DNA of 64,000 nucleotides from Physcomitrium patens. Lineage: Eukaryota; Streptophyta; Bryopsida; Funariales; Funariaceae. The position numbers and the translations under genes were made by a program. The DNA lies in the NCBI RefSeq assembly GCF_000002425.4, contig NC_037275.1:4825482-4889481 (forward strand), written 5' to 3'. The notes beneath the pieces were generated by a model, which was given only the letters and a program-made list of their open reading frames with translations, was not told the DNA's origin and made no database searches. Positions 23,501 through 41,106 of the stretch are shown in pieces (the first letter of the stretch is position 1; each line of letters starts with the position of its first letter).

Positions 23501-23694
23501 TTATTTGACTAAACTGAAATGAGAATTACATCTTTTGCTATGATTGATTAATAAGTAAATGTTACATATATACAGCAACAACCTTATTACCGATCAGCTA
23601 CGTCTTAATCATTCTAAAACTACTTTGAAGAAAATAGCTTGACCGTGGAGAGTATCTCGCCTAAGCTTGCTGGATGCCTCTCCGTTGAAAAGTT
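20581..23694. other. Spacer between gene B and FtsH
   Basis: Contains the 3' flank of gene B (to perhaps 21100) and the 3' flank of the minus-strand FtsH gene. Composition is mixed rather than AT-extreme. A 100-codon open stretch without a start codon lies at 22379-22680 (listed separately). I see no clear gene. Confidence 0.5.
22379..22680 (+). other. Open stretch of unknown nature (possible exon relic)
   Basis: After an in-frame TAG a 100-codon frame runs to TAA at 22678-22680. It starts RIAQTEEAEQLFKNLKCG and contains NAKVRDHVRSLHKLVDQNPT, which reads like a real helical protein. GTACGC directly after NPT could be a splice donor. I do not recognise the family. It may be a leftover exon or chance. 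Confidence 0.2.
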
Positions 23695-29865
<6,171 letters not shown>

Positions 29866-29976
29866 CGAATTCTCTTTCCAGCCTTGAGTGGTAACAACTA
29901 ATCTTCGTGCAAAATATTCGGGGATTACTGCATAACGACTTCCGGGTCACCACACTCAAGAAATGCCGAAATATCT

Positions 29977-30429
29977 GCACAGAACATTGAACAAAGGATA
30001 AAATTAGAGCAGCGCATATATTTCTAAAACCATGAAAAAATGCAACTCACCGCATAAAAGGAAAAACAAACGAACAAACCAAAAAAGTTCGATCATCAAA
30101 CAAGCCGTGGCGAGCAAGTTCAGACAATCGCACGAACTTTCACATCAATTGCAAGTTCAAACAGAAAATTCATACGTGGAGTAAGCCCCTAAAGTCGTAG
30201 TAAACAATCCTCAATGAATACAAAACTCCAAACCAGGCACCAAAACCAACCAGCTCAAACCACCAAACACAAGGGAATTCCCCTCCTCCTCGCACACCTA
30301 TCACACAAATTCAGTCGCACCGCAATCGAATTTCGCACCGCGAAGGTTCCAAACGGGGTGATGAAACTATCAGGACCAGATCAAACCCCGTTAAGGCGCT
30401 ATATCCTTTCTCTCAAAAACGATGTACCT
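29977..30429 (-). other. Probable 5'-UTR intron of FtsH
   Basis: On the minus strand a donor (CTGAACAG then GTACATCG at about 30429) and an acceptor (TTCTGTGCAG at about 29977) flank AT-richer sequence, with GC-rich DNA upstream to about 30690. This would place a non-coding first exon near 30430-30690 and the promoter just beyond. Confidence 0.4.
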
Positions 30430-30796
30430 GTTCAGCAACCACAGCTAGCGAGCCTTGCAACGCCGATTTGGAGGCTGAAATTGGATCTGATTCCAACAAG
30501 AAAAAGGAGCTCAATCGAACGGCCCGGGAAAGACAGGAAGCGATCCCAAGGCAAGCAGAAACGGAATAGAATGAGAGAGAGTGCGGCATGGGGAGGAGAA
30601 GAACGCGACCAATTGAGCACAGAGACACGGGCCATGCCCGCCATAGCCACAGAGCACACACCCTCCCCTCTTTGAAAACCTACTCCTCCTCAACAGAAGA
30701 TGCCGGCCACGTCATCACCATCTACCGTGGCCTTTCATCTGACGTGGCGTACAGTATTGCCAGTGCAGGGGATGATGAATCAGGATTATCTGCACA

Positions 30797-30814
30797 CCCC
30801 CCCCCCCCCCCCCC
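30797..30814. repeat. Poly-C run
   Basis: Eighteen consecutive C residues. Confidence 0.95.
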
Positions 30815-30910
30815 AACCTCGCTGAATCGTAGATTTCGTCATGCCCCTGTATCCACGCCTGGGTAGATACTTTGGGCAAGTGGCTTGCATCTTTGTTGCC
30901 ATCACTTAAC

Positions 30911-30942
30911 GGATGGATGGATGGATGGATGGATGGATGGAT
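30911..30942. repeat. (GGAT)n microsatellite
   Basis: About eight GGAT units, followed by degenerate GGATGAA/GGATGG copies to about 31080. Confidence 0.95.
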
Positions 30943-31160
30943 AAGTGGATGAACCAGAGAACGAACGGACGAAATGGATGAACAATTGAGTGTCATGGTG
31001 GATTGCTTGATGGATGAATGGGTGGTGTGGATATTTGATGAATGGTTTTGTGTGGTATTTACGGATGAACGTGTATGATGGGAATAAATAATGTCTAGAT
31101 AGAGGTATAAGACAAATTAATTAGGGTCCTATTCCGTAAAGAGCAAAAATAAAGATTGAC

Positions 31161-31250
31161 AATATGGCTGGTGGAAGTAAAAGTAATTTTAAGTTATTCT
31201 TTCTGAGACAATTATTTCTAAATAAACTTTTGGTTCCACCAGCCATAGTA
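31161..31250. repeat. Imperfect hairpin (MITE-like or small-RNA precursor-like)
   Basis: ATGGCTGGTGGAA at 31164-31176 is exactly inverted as TTCCACCAGCCAT at 31234-31246, and pairing continues imperfectly inward through TAAAAGTaATTT and AAATAAACTTTTG. The enclosed sequence is under 60 nt. It could be a remnant of a short inverted-repeat transposon or a miRNA-like precursor. Confidence 0.45.
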
Positions 31251-33700
31251 GTCACTTTTGTTTTTTGTTTTTTTATTTTTTACTTGTAATTAAATACATG
31301 GTTTGATTACTTGTAAAAATTATAAAACCACAAAATTTTAATAATTTTCCAAAAACTTGTTTATCTAATAATGTTTTTTAACTTGTATCTTGATGTTTTG
31401 ATGTTTAATATTTTTTAATTATTATATATTTTATTAATTATTTTTTGATGTTATATATTAATTATATTTTGATGTTTGATGTTTAATATTTTTAACTTAC
31501 ATTTTAATGTTATATGGGTATGAATATTTTTAATTATAAAAATCCATCGTTTTATAAATAAATAAATTAATAAATAAATCTTTTATGTAGGCTTAGATTA
31601 TATCTTTTTAAATATATATATATATATATTTTATTGATCTAAAAGAATCTATAATTTAGAATTCAAGAAAATATATAACTCTTTAAGCTCTTTATAAATT
31701 GAAAATGCTTTTCAAAGAATTATTGATGTAGGAGATTCTATATTAGTTTTTCTATCCATCTTTCTATGTTTTTCTTTATCATGGTTCTTTATTATTAAAC
31801 TTATATTTTTAAATATATCTTATTATGATTTTATTTTGTCTCAGTCTTTGAAGATGCTCTTTATAATCTTAAAAATAATGGTCATATTGTCTTTGGCTTT
31901 TCATTTTTAAATCATAAAACAAATTAAAACTCATAAATTGAGTTTCAAAACAATGTGTACAATGTACTTTCAACTACTATTAAAATAATTTCACATTTTT
32001 GTTACCATTAAATAAATCTTTTAAGATAACATAATACATTTTTTTTAACTAAAAAATAAACATGGTGATTGTAACTATCAATTGTGACTTTTTTTTTTTT
32101 GATTTTTTAATTTATAACTGTGTGGTAGATGATAGAGTTAATTATTAAGAGTTTACAGAAATAATTATAATTAAGAAGTCTAAAAACTAACAATGTAAAT
32201 GTTTTTTTGAGAGTAAACTATTTAACTTTAATTTGGTAATATTATATTAAAAACTTGATAAAATGTTAAGACCTTAGTCTAGTAACAAGTTATAATATTA
32301 AAATTTTGGACCAATTTTTATCCAATAATATATGAATCTAATTGTACATTAGTTTTAACTATCTAAATCAATAAATAGTTATTGTGCATTATATGGTTTT
32401 GGTTGTATAAAAAATTAAATAAGAGAAAAGGAAGAAATTTTTTATATATATATTTTTGTTGGAATCGATAATAATTAAAAATTTGGAGTTAAATATGTTA
32501 AATTAAAAGTAACACCAGAATAAATTATAATATATTTAAATTTTTTTTTAGGACATAATATCAATAGATGTACATGGAGGACACCTAAGAATTTTACAAA
32601 TGCATTAGACAAATAATAATGTAATTTGTTAAGTACATTTAATCAAATGAAATACAAACGTTGAACAATATGAATAAGATTACTTATATAATAAAATCTA
32701 AAAAATATATATTTTTTCCAATACCTACTTCCTTATTTCTTTCTACAATTTTTTGTTATTGCTTTATAGGTTCAACTTCAGTAAAACAAAAAGCCAACAA
32801 TCAATAGATTTTTAATAAAAATAATATTTGGAAAATAATAGAAAATTTATACATGTTAAATAAGAAATAAAAATCCAAAATAAAACTAGTTTGGATTTTT
32901 ATGACATATTTATCATAAAAAATTGTAAAAAAAAAAAAAAAAATCACTACATGAACTTGTTCAGAACAAAACAAATTGTATGCATTGATCCATGTAAAAC
33001 TTTATGAACCAGATTTAAAACCTTTAATTTTTAATTAATAAATTATAAAAAATAAAATGATTATATTATTAAAATTGATATTTCTTGAGATTGGTAAACT
33101 TTTGGTATTTTTTTGTTACTTGCTATTATTGTACAATTTTTTAATTTAATTTATGAACCAAAAGTATTTTGTTATATCTTCAAAAAATACAAAAAATAAT
33201 TACAAAGTTATAAAAAATCTAAAGAAACTAAAAAAAACTATATGAAATTGGTACAAAAATATGTTCATTCTATTACATACAAGTATTGGTTTTAAAATTT
33301 TTTAATTGATAAAAATAATATCTAAAAAAATATGTGATTTAGAATTATATTAAAATTAAGATATATATACCAAAACATACCAAATAATATTTTGAAAATT
33401 TTTTACACAAAAATTAAAATTTATTTATTTATTCAATTTATATAATAAACATTTTATACTAATTGATTGTATTGTTACTTATGCTGAAAAGATTATTCTG
33501 TTTTATCAATTAATTATATAATGTTTACAAAAAATGTATATGTTTTTTGACAATAAAATATATTGTTGTTAAAAACAAGTTTATTATATTTTGAAAAATG
33601 AAACTTAATATTATGCTTTTAAAAAATCAGAAAATAAGTACCAGACTTTGTGGTTTATTTAGATATTCTTGGTGTATCAAAATTTCCAATAGGTTGATTG

Positions 33701-33713
<13 letters not shown>

Positions 33714-33760
<47 letters not shown>
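33714..33760. repeat. (AT)n-(GT)n compound microsatellite
   Basis: About 23 bp of AT followed by about 24 bp of GT, then a short AT tail. Confidence 0.95.
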
Positions 33761-33766
<6 letters not shown>

Positions 33767-34820
33767 TTATATAACAAAAATAATTAGAAAAAAAATTAAA
33801 TAAATAAATTTTGTATTTAGTGCAATTATTCTTTTTTAAACTATAACCTTGTTCACACACCTCATAACTTGTTTCTACATTTTTTGTAAAAGATTTATAT
33901 TAGAAACATAAAAGAAGGGGAATGTAATAGAGACCTGGGTTTTTACTTAATCAACCTAACTATGATGAAGAATATGGTAATTGTGGTGAATGTAGTTGAT
34001 TTTCTTGGTTTTGGATCCAATAGTAGAAAAATGAATCTAGTGGTCATTTTATTCTTTTCCGATGGTTAGGATGAGTAGGTAAATTTAGTAAAAAACTGGG
34101 TCTATTTAATGTTCCCACAAAAGAAAATATAATGTTAAATTTAAAAATTAAAATATCTTACAAATCCAAACAATTATTTACATTTAACAAACGCTTTCAC
34201 AAATGTTAGCAAAAATCAAATCCATCTTCAAAATGATTCTTGCCATGTAAAATTCCATATCATTTTTCTTATCAACCTCCCATTTTCTTCATCATAACTA
34301 CAAGTCCACAAGCGATAGTTCTCCACGACAATATTTGAAAATATTTCAAAGAATCACTTTCCTTACTTACTATACACACTCACCATGAGTAGAATTTCGT
34401 CCTACGTGTCCAATATGATCCTACGTGGATGCCAGATGCGCAACCCCACACGCCAAGTGTCACCAACGACAAGAGAGCTGCATGCACTACTTCCCAAATT
34501 CGAATGCTCTTTCGCGCTTCCTCGTCATTTTACTCTTCGTCTTGCTTTCGCTGCTGACCCTAGACACAATTTTGCTTTGATGCGTTCGCAATTCTGTTGC
34601 AGCATATGCTCTTACGAAATCGTCTTAGGCGAGACGAGAAGATCGTCTTCAGGCTCAAGCTACAGCAGTTCCGTGATCGAATTTGGCAGAGAGCACACGG
34701 CGGTCGCGGTGAAGCGGTTCATCGTCGATTGGGGTTTGATCGGAGCGCGAAGGAGAGTTTCGTAATTAGGGGTCTCGGTTGGGCGATAATTAGACCGCAG
34801 AGTGGAGGACGGATTCGGGT

Positions 34821-36460
34821 ATGGCAGGATCTTTGCCTGTTGTCACGCTCCCGGGCGAGGATCCGGAGAGCGGGGGAGAGGGTGAGGTATGCGCGGAGGA
34901 TATTGTGGTGGTGCGGGAGGTCATCGTGGAGGAGTTGCCAATTGCGGAGGGGTTATGCCCTGAAGAGGAGTTTATCTCTTTGCCTGTTGTGACCGAACCG
35001 GAGGCTTCTGATGATGTGACTGCGGTCGGGAGTGGGAAGGAGGAGGAGGAGGAAGAGTATCCGCAAGGAGAGTCGGTGACGAGAATTGCACCTTGCCCGC
35101 CGCGGGAAGGAATTAATACTGACCCTGGAGTTCACCCTGTGACAGTGCCGCCTGTGGTGCCTGTAGAGGACGTGCCTCCGGACGAGACCATCACCCCGGA
35201 GATGGTTGGGAAATTCTATGAAGAGGGGGAAGAGGGCGTGGAGGAAATGGAGAGCGGTAGTGAAGATGGAAATGGACGTGGTGGTAGGGATGGTGCGGCG
35301 GAGACCATGGACAATGGGGATGAAGGGGGTGAGGTTGTGATCGAGGACGCCATGGTGCGAATCGTGACGGATGCCGTGAAGGTGGAAGAGGTGTTGTCGG
35401 GTAATGGATCGGTTGCCGCGGTGGAGTCTGGTGGAGAGGATGTTGATAGGAAGCGTATTCGAGGCGAAGATGAGGAGGATGCAGTGAAGAAAGTCAAATC
35501 GGACGTTGGGGAGGGGGACAGAGTGGAAGGAATGCAGGAGGATCAATCTGTAGAGCCGAAAAAGCTTGGACCGAAGGTTTTTAATACTGCCGTTGAGATG
35601 TTTATTTACTTCTACGATCTGCTCCACGAATGGACTCTCAATTTGAGCGTGAACAAGGTGGGTTTGTAACATCCTCGACTGTTTTTTCCTCTTGAATTTT
35701 TATGCAACTGAAAGGTTCTCTAAGTTGGTAACGAAGTTTTCTCGTGAGTTTGATATGTGGGTATCTGGTTATTTTCTCATTTATGTTGAGAGGAGCCTGT
35801 GTGGATTCTATTGGTCTTACGCAATCATTGAGCTCTAGGTTTGCACTGAAATATTGAGTTCCAACTGATATAGAGGTAATTTTAAAAATAATTTGAAAAA
35901 TGTTTTGACCTCGATTCAGGATTTTAGTGTTTAACACATATTCCTTACTCACGCTCTGCTGAGATATTAAACTCCTAAACTTGAATTAGATTCTTTTCCT
36001 CTTTCTTTATGATGTGGCAAAGGTAGTAGTAGACATTGACAAATGGTGGTATGTGTTCCAGTACGAATATATGGTTCTTAGTGAGCTCGTCGCTCAAGGC
36101 AATCCGCAAAAGATAGGAGACGGAATCGCTGCGTTTCAAATCCGTAATCACCCTCAATGGAAGAGCAGATGCTACTATCTGATCCGCAAAGATGGCTCTG
36201 AGGAAGACTTCAGTTATCGAAAGTGTGTTGACGCTTTGATGCCCCTGCCAGCTAGTATTTACAGGCCAAATGGCGAGTTGGATATTGAAAAACTTTTCTC
36301 AGGGCAGAAGAGTCGACACCGTGGAGAACGGAAAATACAGAAATGGGAAGGCTACAGAGATGGTAGAGAAGGTAGAGGCGGAGGCCGTGGATACGGTGGA
36401 AGAGGTGGTGGAGGCAGGGGTGGAAGAGGAGGTCGCAGAGGTGGTCGTGGAAGATGGTGA
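34821..36460 (+). CDS. DUF3223 protein (EMB514/DCL-like) with acidic N-terminus and RGG tail
   Basis: Two exons, 34821-35657 and 36062-36460, join in frame (phase-0 GT-AG intron of 404 bp) to about 411 residues. The first 250 residues are rich in Glu, Asp, Val and Gly, with a KRIRGEDEEDAVKKVK basic-acidic patch that may be a nuclear signal. The conserved domain spans the splice: LGPKVFNTAVEMFIYFYDLLHEW, then YEYMVLSELVAQGNPQKIGDG, HPQWKSRC and EEDFSYRKCVD. The tail is about 40 residues of RGG/GRG repeats, typical of RNA binding. DUF3223 proteins in plants (DCL, EMB514) are linked to rRNA processing and plastid or embryo development; that role here is inferred by family. An alternative acceptor at 36021-36022 would insert 13 residues, but the one used restores the family's NKYE motif. 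Confidence 0.85.
35658..36061 (+). other. Intron of the DUF3223 gene
   Basis: GTGGGT ... TTCCAG, phase 0. AT-rich compared with the exons. It joins NLSVNK to YEYMVL. Confidence 0.7.
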
Positions 36461-38259
36461 TTACTGACGACATGCAGTATATATGTGCCGTGAACTCAGG
36501 ACCTGCTCGCATGTGCAAAGCACTTGGTTCGAAGAAACTTGTAGTGCACAGATGGTCCTGTGAGTGAGCATCGCAAATTATGATCGATCTGCTCTAAAAT
36601 TTTATTGAGTGGTGGTCAGATGCTTGTGCCGCATTTAACACATGCCACCTGCTAAACTTCCTTGCCAGAAGTTTCTACCTACTCTTGGGTAGAGTAAATA
36701 CAGTGTTGGTGGTGCTAAAGTTTGCCTTGCGCAATCTGCTTTCAATTCTTAGTAGCAGATAATTCTACCTCATACCAGTCTCAACTTAGGATACCAAGTA
36801 TTTTGGCATTGCCAAAAGAGAATTTTTGACAACTAGACGAGTGACTGATAACTGTCGTCTTGAGGAAGAGCTCAATCCCGAAGAGTCATATTTCATAAAT
36901 GACTCATTATTACTTTGACTCCATTGTTCAAAACAACTTGTAATCGTATCTCGTTAAGCATTTGTTACGAGTACGTCTAGGTTCAGTGATTATCATGTTT
37001 GTCTGCTATCGATCGTGAATGCCAGTGCCGACTTTTAAAGCTATTATTAGGTGTTTTGCACAGAGTGTTGTCGAGTGGCGGAAGTTTTTACAGCAATGGA
37101 GAACAAACTGAACGAAATGATAGGTAATCGGACGTAACGTTGTTTACACCTGGATGGCTGGAGAAACGTGGAGCTCGAAACCCTGCGAAAGGTTTTCGCA
37201 ATTCAAGTTCATGATTTGCGGCTAACCGCACTCCAATGCCTCCTTTGTACTGCGTCGAGAGAATATTGGCGATGCACCTGTACTGATGAACTACAGGGTA
37301 AGAATCAGATGACCAGGAGGCGCCAGTTTTATCGAAAAATCAGCTACATGTCATGTGAAGTTCATTCAAATCGTTGCACGGAGTATGAGACAGCATGAAA
37401 TACATACGACATTGTTTGAAGCCATGAAGATAATGACCAATCAAATTTTATTGCAAGTACATGTATAACGAGGTGATCTCATGGTGAGCTTGTATGCTAC
37501 TGACGCAGCCTGATACTGAGGGTTACAGGAAAGCACCTGCTACGAGTAACAAAGGTTTCACGAGATTCTAATCTTGTAAAGACTCTTATTCAGATCCCAG
37601 GCACCAGGGATTCTCATTCAATCCACTAGCCAACATCACTGTCACCCACCGATAAACATCTTCTCCTGCGATGACAGAACATACCTGCACTTGAAAGCAT
37701 AATCCATTGTCTCACAGCACTTCTCAATACTGAGACCGTGCCTTGGCAGACTAATCCCATGCATACCGACAAGCGGTAGTTCCGGGGAATAACGAAGGCG
37801 ATGGATTTTTTCCTTCCTTGCTTCAATGTGGATTCTACCATCTCTCTTCTTTTCTCCAATTTGGATCTCAGCTCTTCTCTCATTCTTCCTTGCTTTGATG
37901 CAGTTTTGATCAAACTCTTAGGTTCTCATCTTTGAGGAAATAGAACAATGAATCACCAACTAGCTAGAGTCTTGGTATATTTGAACCATATACATATAAT
38001 TCAAGACTAAGTTGAGAAGATAATATCCTTAAGTTGAAGAAGTGCCCACTTGAGCCAATTGTAATGAATTGTGTAGCTATCTAGCACAATTATTTGCCAA
38101 TTTATAACATTCAAGCTTCCAATTGCATAAGGCTTTATTTAAGAGTAAACTCAATTTACAAATTGCTAACAATTGATTAAATCAAAGATTAGTTGAGCTC
38201 AAAGATAGATCTTGTGAGCTTAAAAATACTAGCCAAATACATGCAACATGCAATTTGGC

Positions 38260-38286
38260 AAAAAAAAAAAAAAAAAAAAAAAAAAA
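38260..38286. repeat. Poly-A run
   Basis: Twenty-seven consecutive A. It could be the tail of an old retroposon, but no non-LTR coding remnant is seen upstream. Confidence 0.9.
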
Positions 38287-38836
38287 CTTAAAAGCTGGTT
38301 CAAGTTGTGTCACAACATGCAGATAATAGATACCATTGACATGACCCAAAACTATCAATAAAAAGATGAATGAACTTAATGTTTCTTCTGAAGGAAGAGA
38401 TCGTCATGGAGATTATATCAAAAACTTCTTTTAGGTAATTTTTTAGATTATACACATGCTTATGGTAGCATGTGGTAGATAGCAAGTTGTAGTGGTAATA
38501 ACAAAACCTAGGGTGGTAATAGCAACATCTTACTTAAAACCTAAAAATCTAAAATATTTAAAAATTTATATCAAAAGAATTCAAAATTTAAAAATATTAA
38601 AATTAATTAGCTGTAGATATAATAAAAATTTATTTATTTTTTAAAATAATTTCATAAATATTTGTATTAAATTTCATATTTTGTTTTAAAGATAATATTT
38701 AGAAACTCACAAGTATATTGTGTTTCTAATATTTAAAATTTTATATAGGTATTTTCTTAAATATTTTTATAACAAATCAAACAAAAATTATTATTTTTTA
38801 TAAAATTTATAGCTGTTGCATTTATAATTTTTTTAA

Positions 38837-38840
<4 letters not shown>

Positions 38841-38880
<40 letters not shown>
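38841..38880. repeat. (AT)n microsatellite
   Basis: About 40 bp of pure AT. Confidence 0.95.
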
Positions 38881-38887
<7 letters not shown>

Positions 38888-38922
38888 TAAATAAGTTTTT
38901 TTCTAAATAAAACATATGTATG

Positions 38923-38928
<6 letters not shown>

Positions 38929-38972
<44 letters not shown>
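38929..38972. repeat. (AT)n microsatellite
   Basis: About 44 bp of pure TA, preceded by TATG units. Confidence 0.95.
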
Positions 38973-38974
<2 letters not shown>

Positions 38975-39425
38975 TCTTTTTATAAATCAAAATTCTATGA
39001 TTTTATCCAAAAGTTTTATATAAGATACTATACATAAAGAACGTGAATTTAAATCAAAACATTCAAAATAAATATCAAAAACTCTTTGTTGATTTTTCGA
39101 GTTTATTGTATTACATCAATTTTTGTCTATTTTTTTTTTTTTTTTCTCATTTGGAAATTGTAAGTGTAAGTATGATTGTCTTTATATGACAACAATTTCA
39201 GTATATTTTGTGATTTTTCCGGAGTATATTATAGATCAACATAAGATTCTTATATGAATTTAAAACCTTTTTTTTTATGGTAATTATAATTTATGTAAAA
39301 CTTTAAGATTGAATATGTTTATGTATATAAATATTTAAATTTTTAGATTAATAATTTAATGTTTTATTTTTATGATGTTAATGTAGTATATTATCCTAGT
39401 TATTAAATCCAAAGAATTAATGATA

Positions 39426-39426
<1 letters not shown>

Positions 39427-39462
<36 letters not shown>
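39427..39462. repeat. (AT)n microsatellite
   Basis: About 36 bp of pure TA. Confidence 0.95.
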
Positions 39463-39467
<5 letters not shown>

Positions 39468-40356
39468 TAAATATATTAGATTCATAAAAATCATTTGACT
39501 TTAAGAAAACTACATCTTTTATTTTTGTTAAATATTTTATACTTTTAAAAAATATGTAAAATTTATTAAAATAAAAATGTTATTAGCTAGTTAGACCAAA
39601 AATAATAAATGTTTTAGATGCAACTTTTTTCTTCTTAACCATGTTAGATATTATGTTTATAAAAAAAATTTTATAATTTAATCTAAAGAACATTTTGATA
39701 AAATGTGTTGAAGAAGTGTTTGAATAAATTCACAAAATGTTTTTTAGAAAGTAGATTTGATAGGTTGATATAGAATTTAAAAAATTTGATAATCACATAT
39801 TATTAATTTATAAAAAATACTTTAAATAATAATATATATTTTAAAAAAAATTAAATACAATTATCTTTATAAATTATTAAAAATTTATATTTTGTTTTTT
39901 AAAAATTAATTAATATCTAACTTTCATATATAATAGAAATTAAAATTAAAATTTTTCTTATTATATTTTCTTAAATTATAAAAATAATCTAGAATTATTC
40001 TAAAATTTATTTTTTATTTAGAAGAATAGTTGTTTGTAATATTATTAGTAAACATGACATAAAATACATTCTGTACAAAATTTAAATTATTTTTATTTAT
40101 TTATTTATTTTATTTTAGATTCTAATTTTTATTATAGAATTCTATTAAAATATCATAAAAAATAATACAAAATTTAGAAATTTAAAGATTATAATATTTT
40201 TATCTATTGATTTTATTGTGAGTAAATTAATACTTTAAAGTTTAAAGTAAATTTTTTGGTATACATCATTTTATAATGGTGTATATTATATATAAATATA
40301 ATTTTATTGTTGATAAAAATATAATTTATTTAGCTTTTATTGCATGCCTACATTTG

Positions 40357-40894
40357 TGTCACGGACATACATATAATTACCTATATGAATAGATAAAAGT
40401 ATGTAAAAGTAGATAAAAGTAAGTTAATTGTGTAATATCTTCTAGAGAAGCTTCTTAGAAGCTTCATAGACGCTGCTTTGACTTTATAGGAGTCTATAGT
40501 TGACTTTTAGGCTAGAAACTTGGTCAACAAGTTAGCCATGTGCCACACATGTTGGAAGCTTAAAGAACAAGCTAACTACGTGGTCCATCCATAGAAAACT
40601 TGCCTTGTAAGCAAAGGCATGTGGCCTAGAAAGTCAACATATATTGGAAGTCTTATAGAACATCGCCATGTGGCTTCTAGTTAGATAGTATATATAGAGG
40701 CAAGAGTGAAGCCCTCTTCACTCTTGTCAACTCCTTTCTTGCTTCTAGTCTAGTTTCAAGGGTCTCTAGTTTTCTTGTATTTTGGCAATAGCCATTCTAA
40801 TTTCTTTCTTAATATACATATTTCTATTTTGTCCTATTTCTTTGAGAAAAGTCTCACTTACTCTTTAGCTTTCATCGAGTTCTTGTCCTTGACA
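40357..40894 (+). repeat. E2 5' LTR
   Basis: 538 bp. U3 has two GAAgcTTC palindromes separated by 3 nt (40447-40465), TATATATA at 40689-40696, and an 11-bp inverted repeat CAAGAGTGAAG/CTTCACTCTTG (40701-40726) just after it. Confidence 0.95.
40689..40697 (+). promoter_or_regulatory. E2 TATA box
   Basis: TATATATAG. The 11-nt sequence complementary to the primer site starts 31 nt downstream of its first base, at 40720. Confidence 0.7.
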
Positions 40895-40896
40895 GA

Positions 40897-40907
40897 TTGA
40901 CAAGAGT
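40897..40907 (+). promoter_or_regulatory. E2 candidate primer-binding site (self-priming type)
   Basis: TTGACAAGAGT, 2 nt after the 5' LTR. Its reverse complement ACTCTTGTCAA is at 40720-40730. A weak iMet-like AATATGAGAGC follows at about 40915-40925. Confidence 0.55.
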
Positions 40908-40943
40908 ACACTTACAATATGAGAGCTTTGTCTTTTCTTGATT

Positions 40944-41012
40944 AAGAGTGGATTACCCCTTTTTCTTGATAAGACATAAGCGCATTAGAAGTTGCGGATT
41001 ACCCTCTTTTAA
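40944..41012 (+). promoter_or_regulatory. E2 leader: two hairpins with GGATTACC loops
   Basis: GGATTACCC at 40950 and 40996. Stems AAGAG/CTTTT (40944-40963, one G-U) and TTAGAAG/CTTTTAA (40985-41012, one G-U). Loops are the same as in E1 (TGGATTACCC and TTGCGGATTACCCT) although the stems differ. Confidence 0.6.
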
Positions 41013-41106
41013 ACTGATATTGTTCTTAGTATTTTCTTTGTTATCAATTCCTCTCTTCTATTTGTTTTGAGCGTTATTAGACATCTTCTCTTTTCTAAGT
41101 GCTACT

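Larger units (their letters stand above)
30700..34820. other. AT-rich spacer between FtsH and the DUF3223 gene
   Basis: Holds an 18-C run (30797-30814), a (GGAT)n tract (30911-30942), a hairpin at 31161-31250, an (AT)n-(GT)n compound repeat (33714-33760) and the GC-richer 5' region of the next gene from about 34380. Small open frames near the end (34385-34992) overlap this 5' region and have no motif. No other gene seen. Confidence 0.55.
36461..40356. other. Spacer between the DUF3223 gene and E2
   Basis: 36461-37950 has gene-like base composition but no supported gene; an open frame at 37626-37913 (minus) has no recognisable motif. From about 37950 the DNA is AT-rich with a 27-A run (38260-38286) and long (AT)n tracts at 38841-38880, 38929-38972 and 39427-39462. 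Confidence 0.5.

Noticed and set aside
34953..35672. 239-codon minus-strand ORF opposite the DUF3223 gene
   Set aside because: His/Arg/Leu-rich antisense of an acidic Glu/Val/Gly-rich exon; no motif and no splice support.
37626..37913. 95-codon minus-strand ORF
   Set aside because: Lys/Arg-rich start but no recognisable domain, no partner exon and no homolog known to me.
38260..38286. Poly-A run as a LINE/SINE tail
   Set aside because: No RT, endonuclease or tRNA-like head is visible upstream and no target duplication could be seen.
38841..39462. Cluster of (AT)n tracts as a replication origin or matrix attachment site
   Set aside because: Similar tracts occur throughout the window; nothing specific supports such a role.
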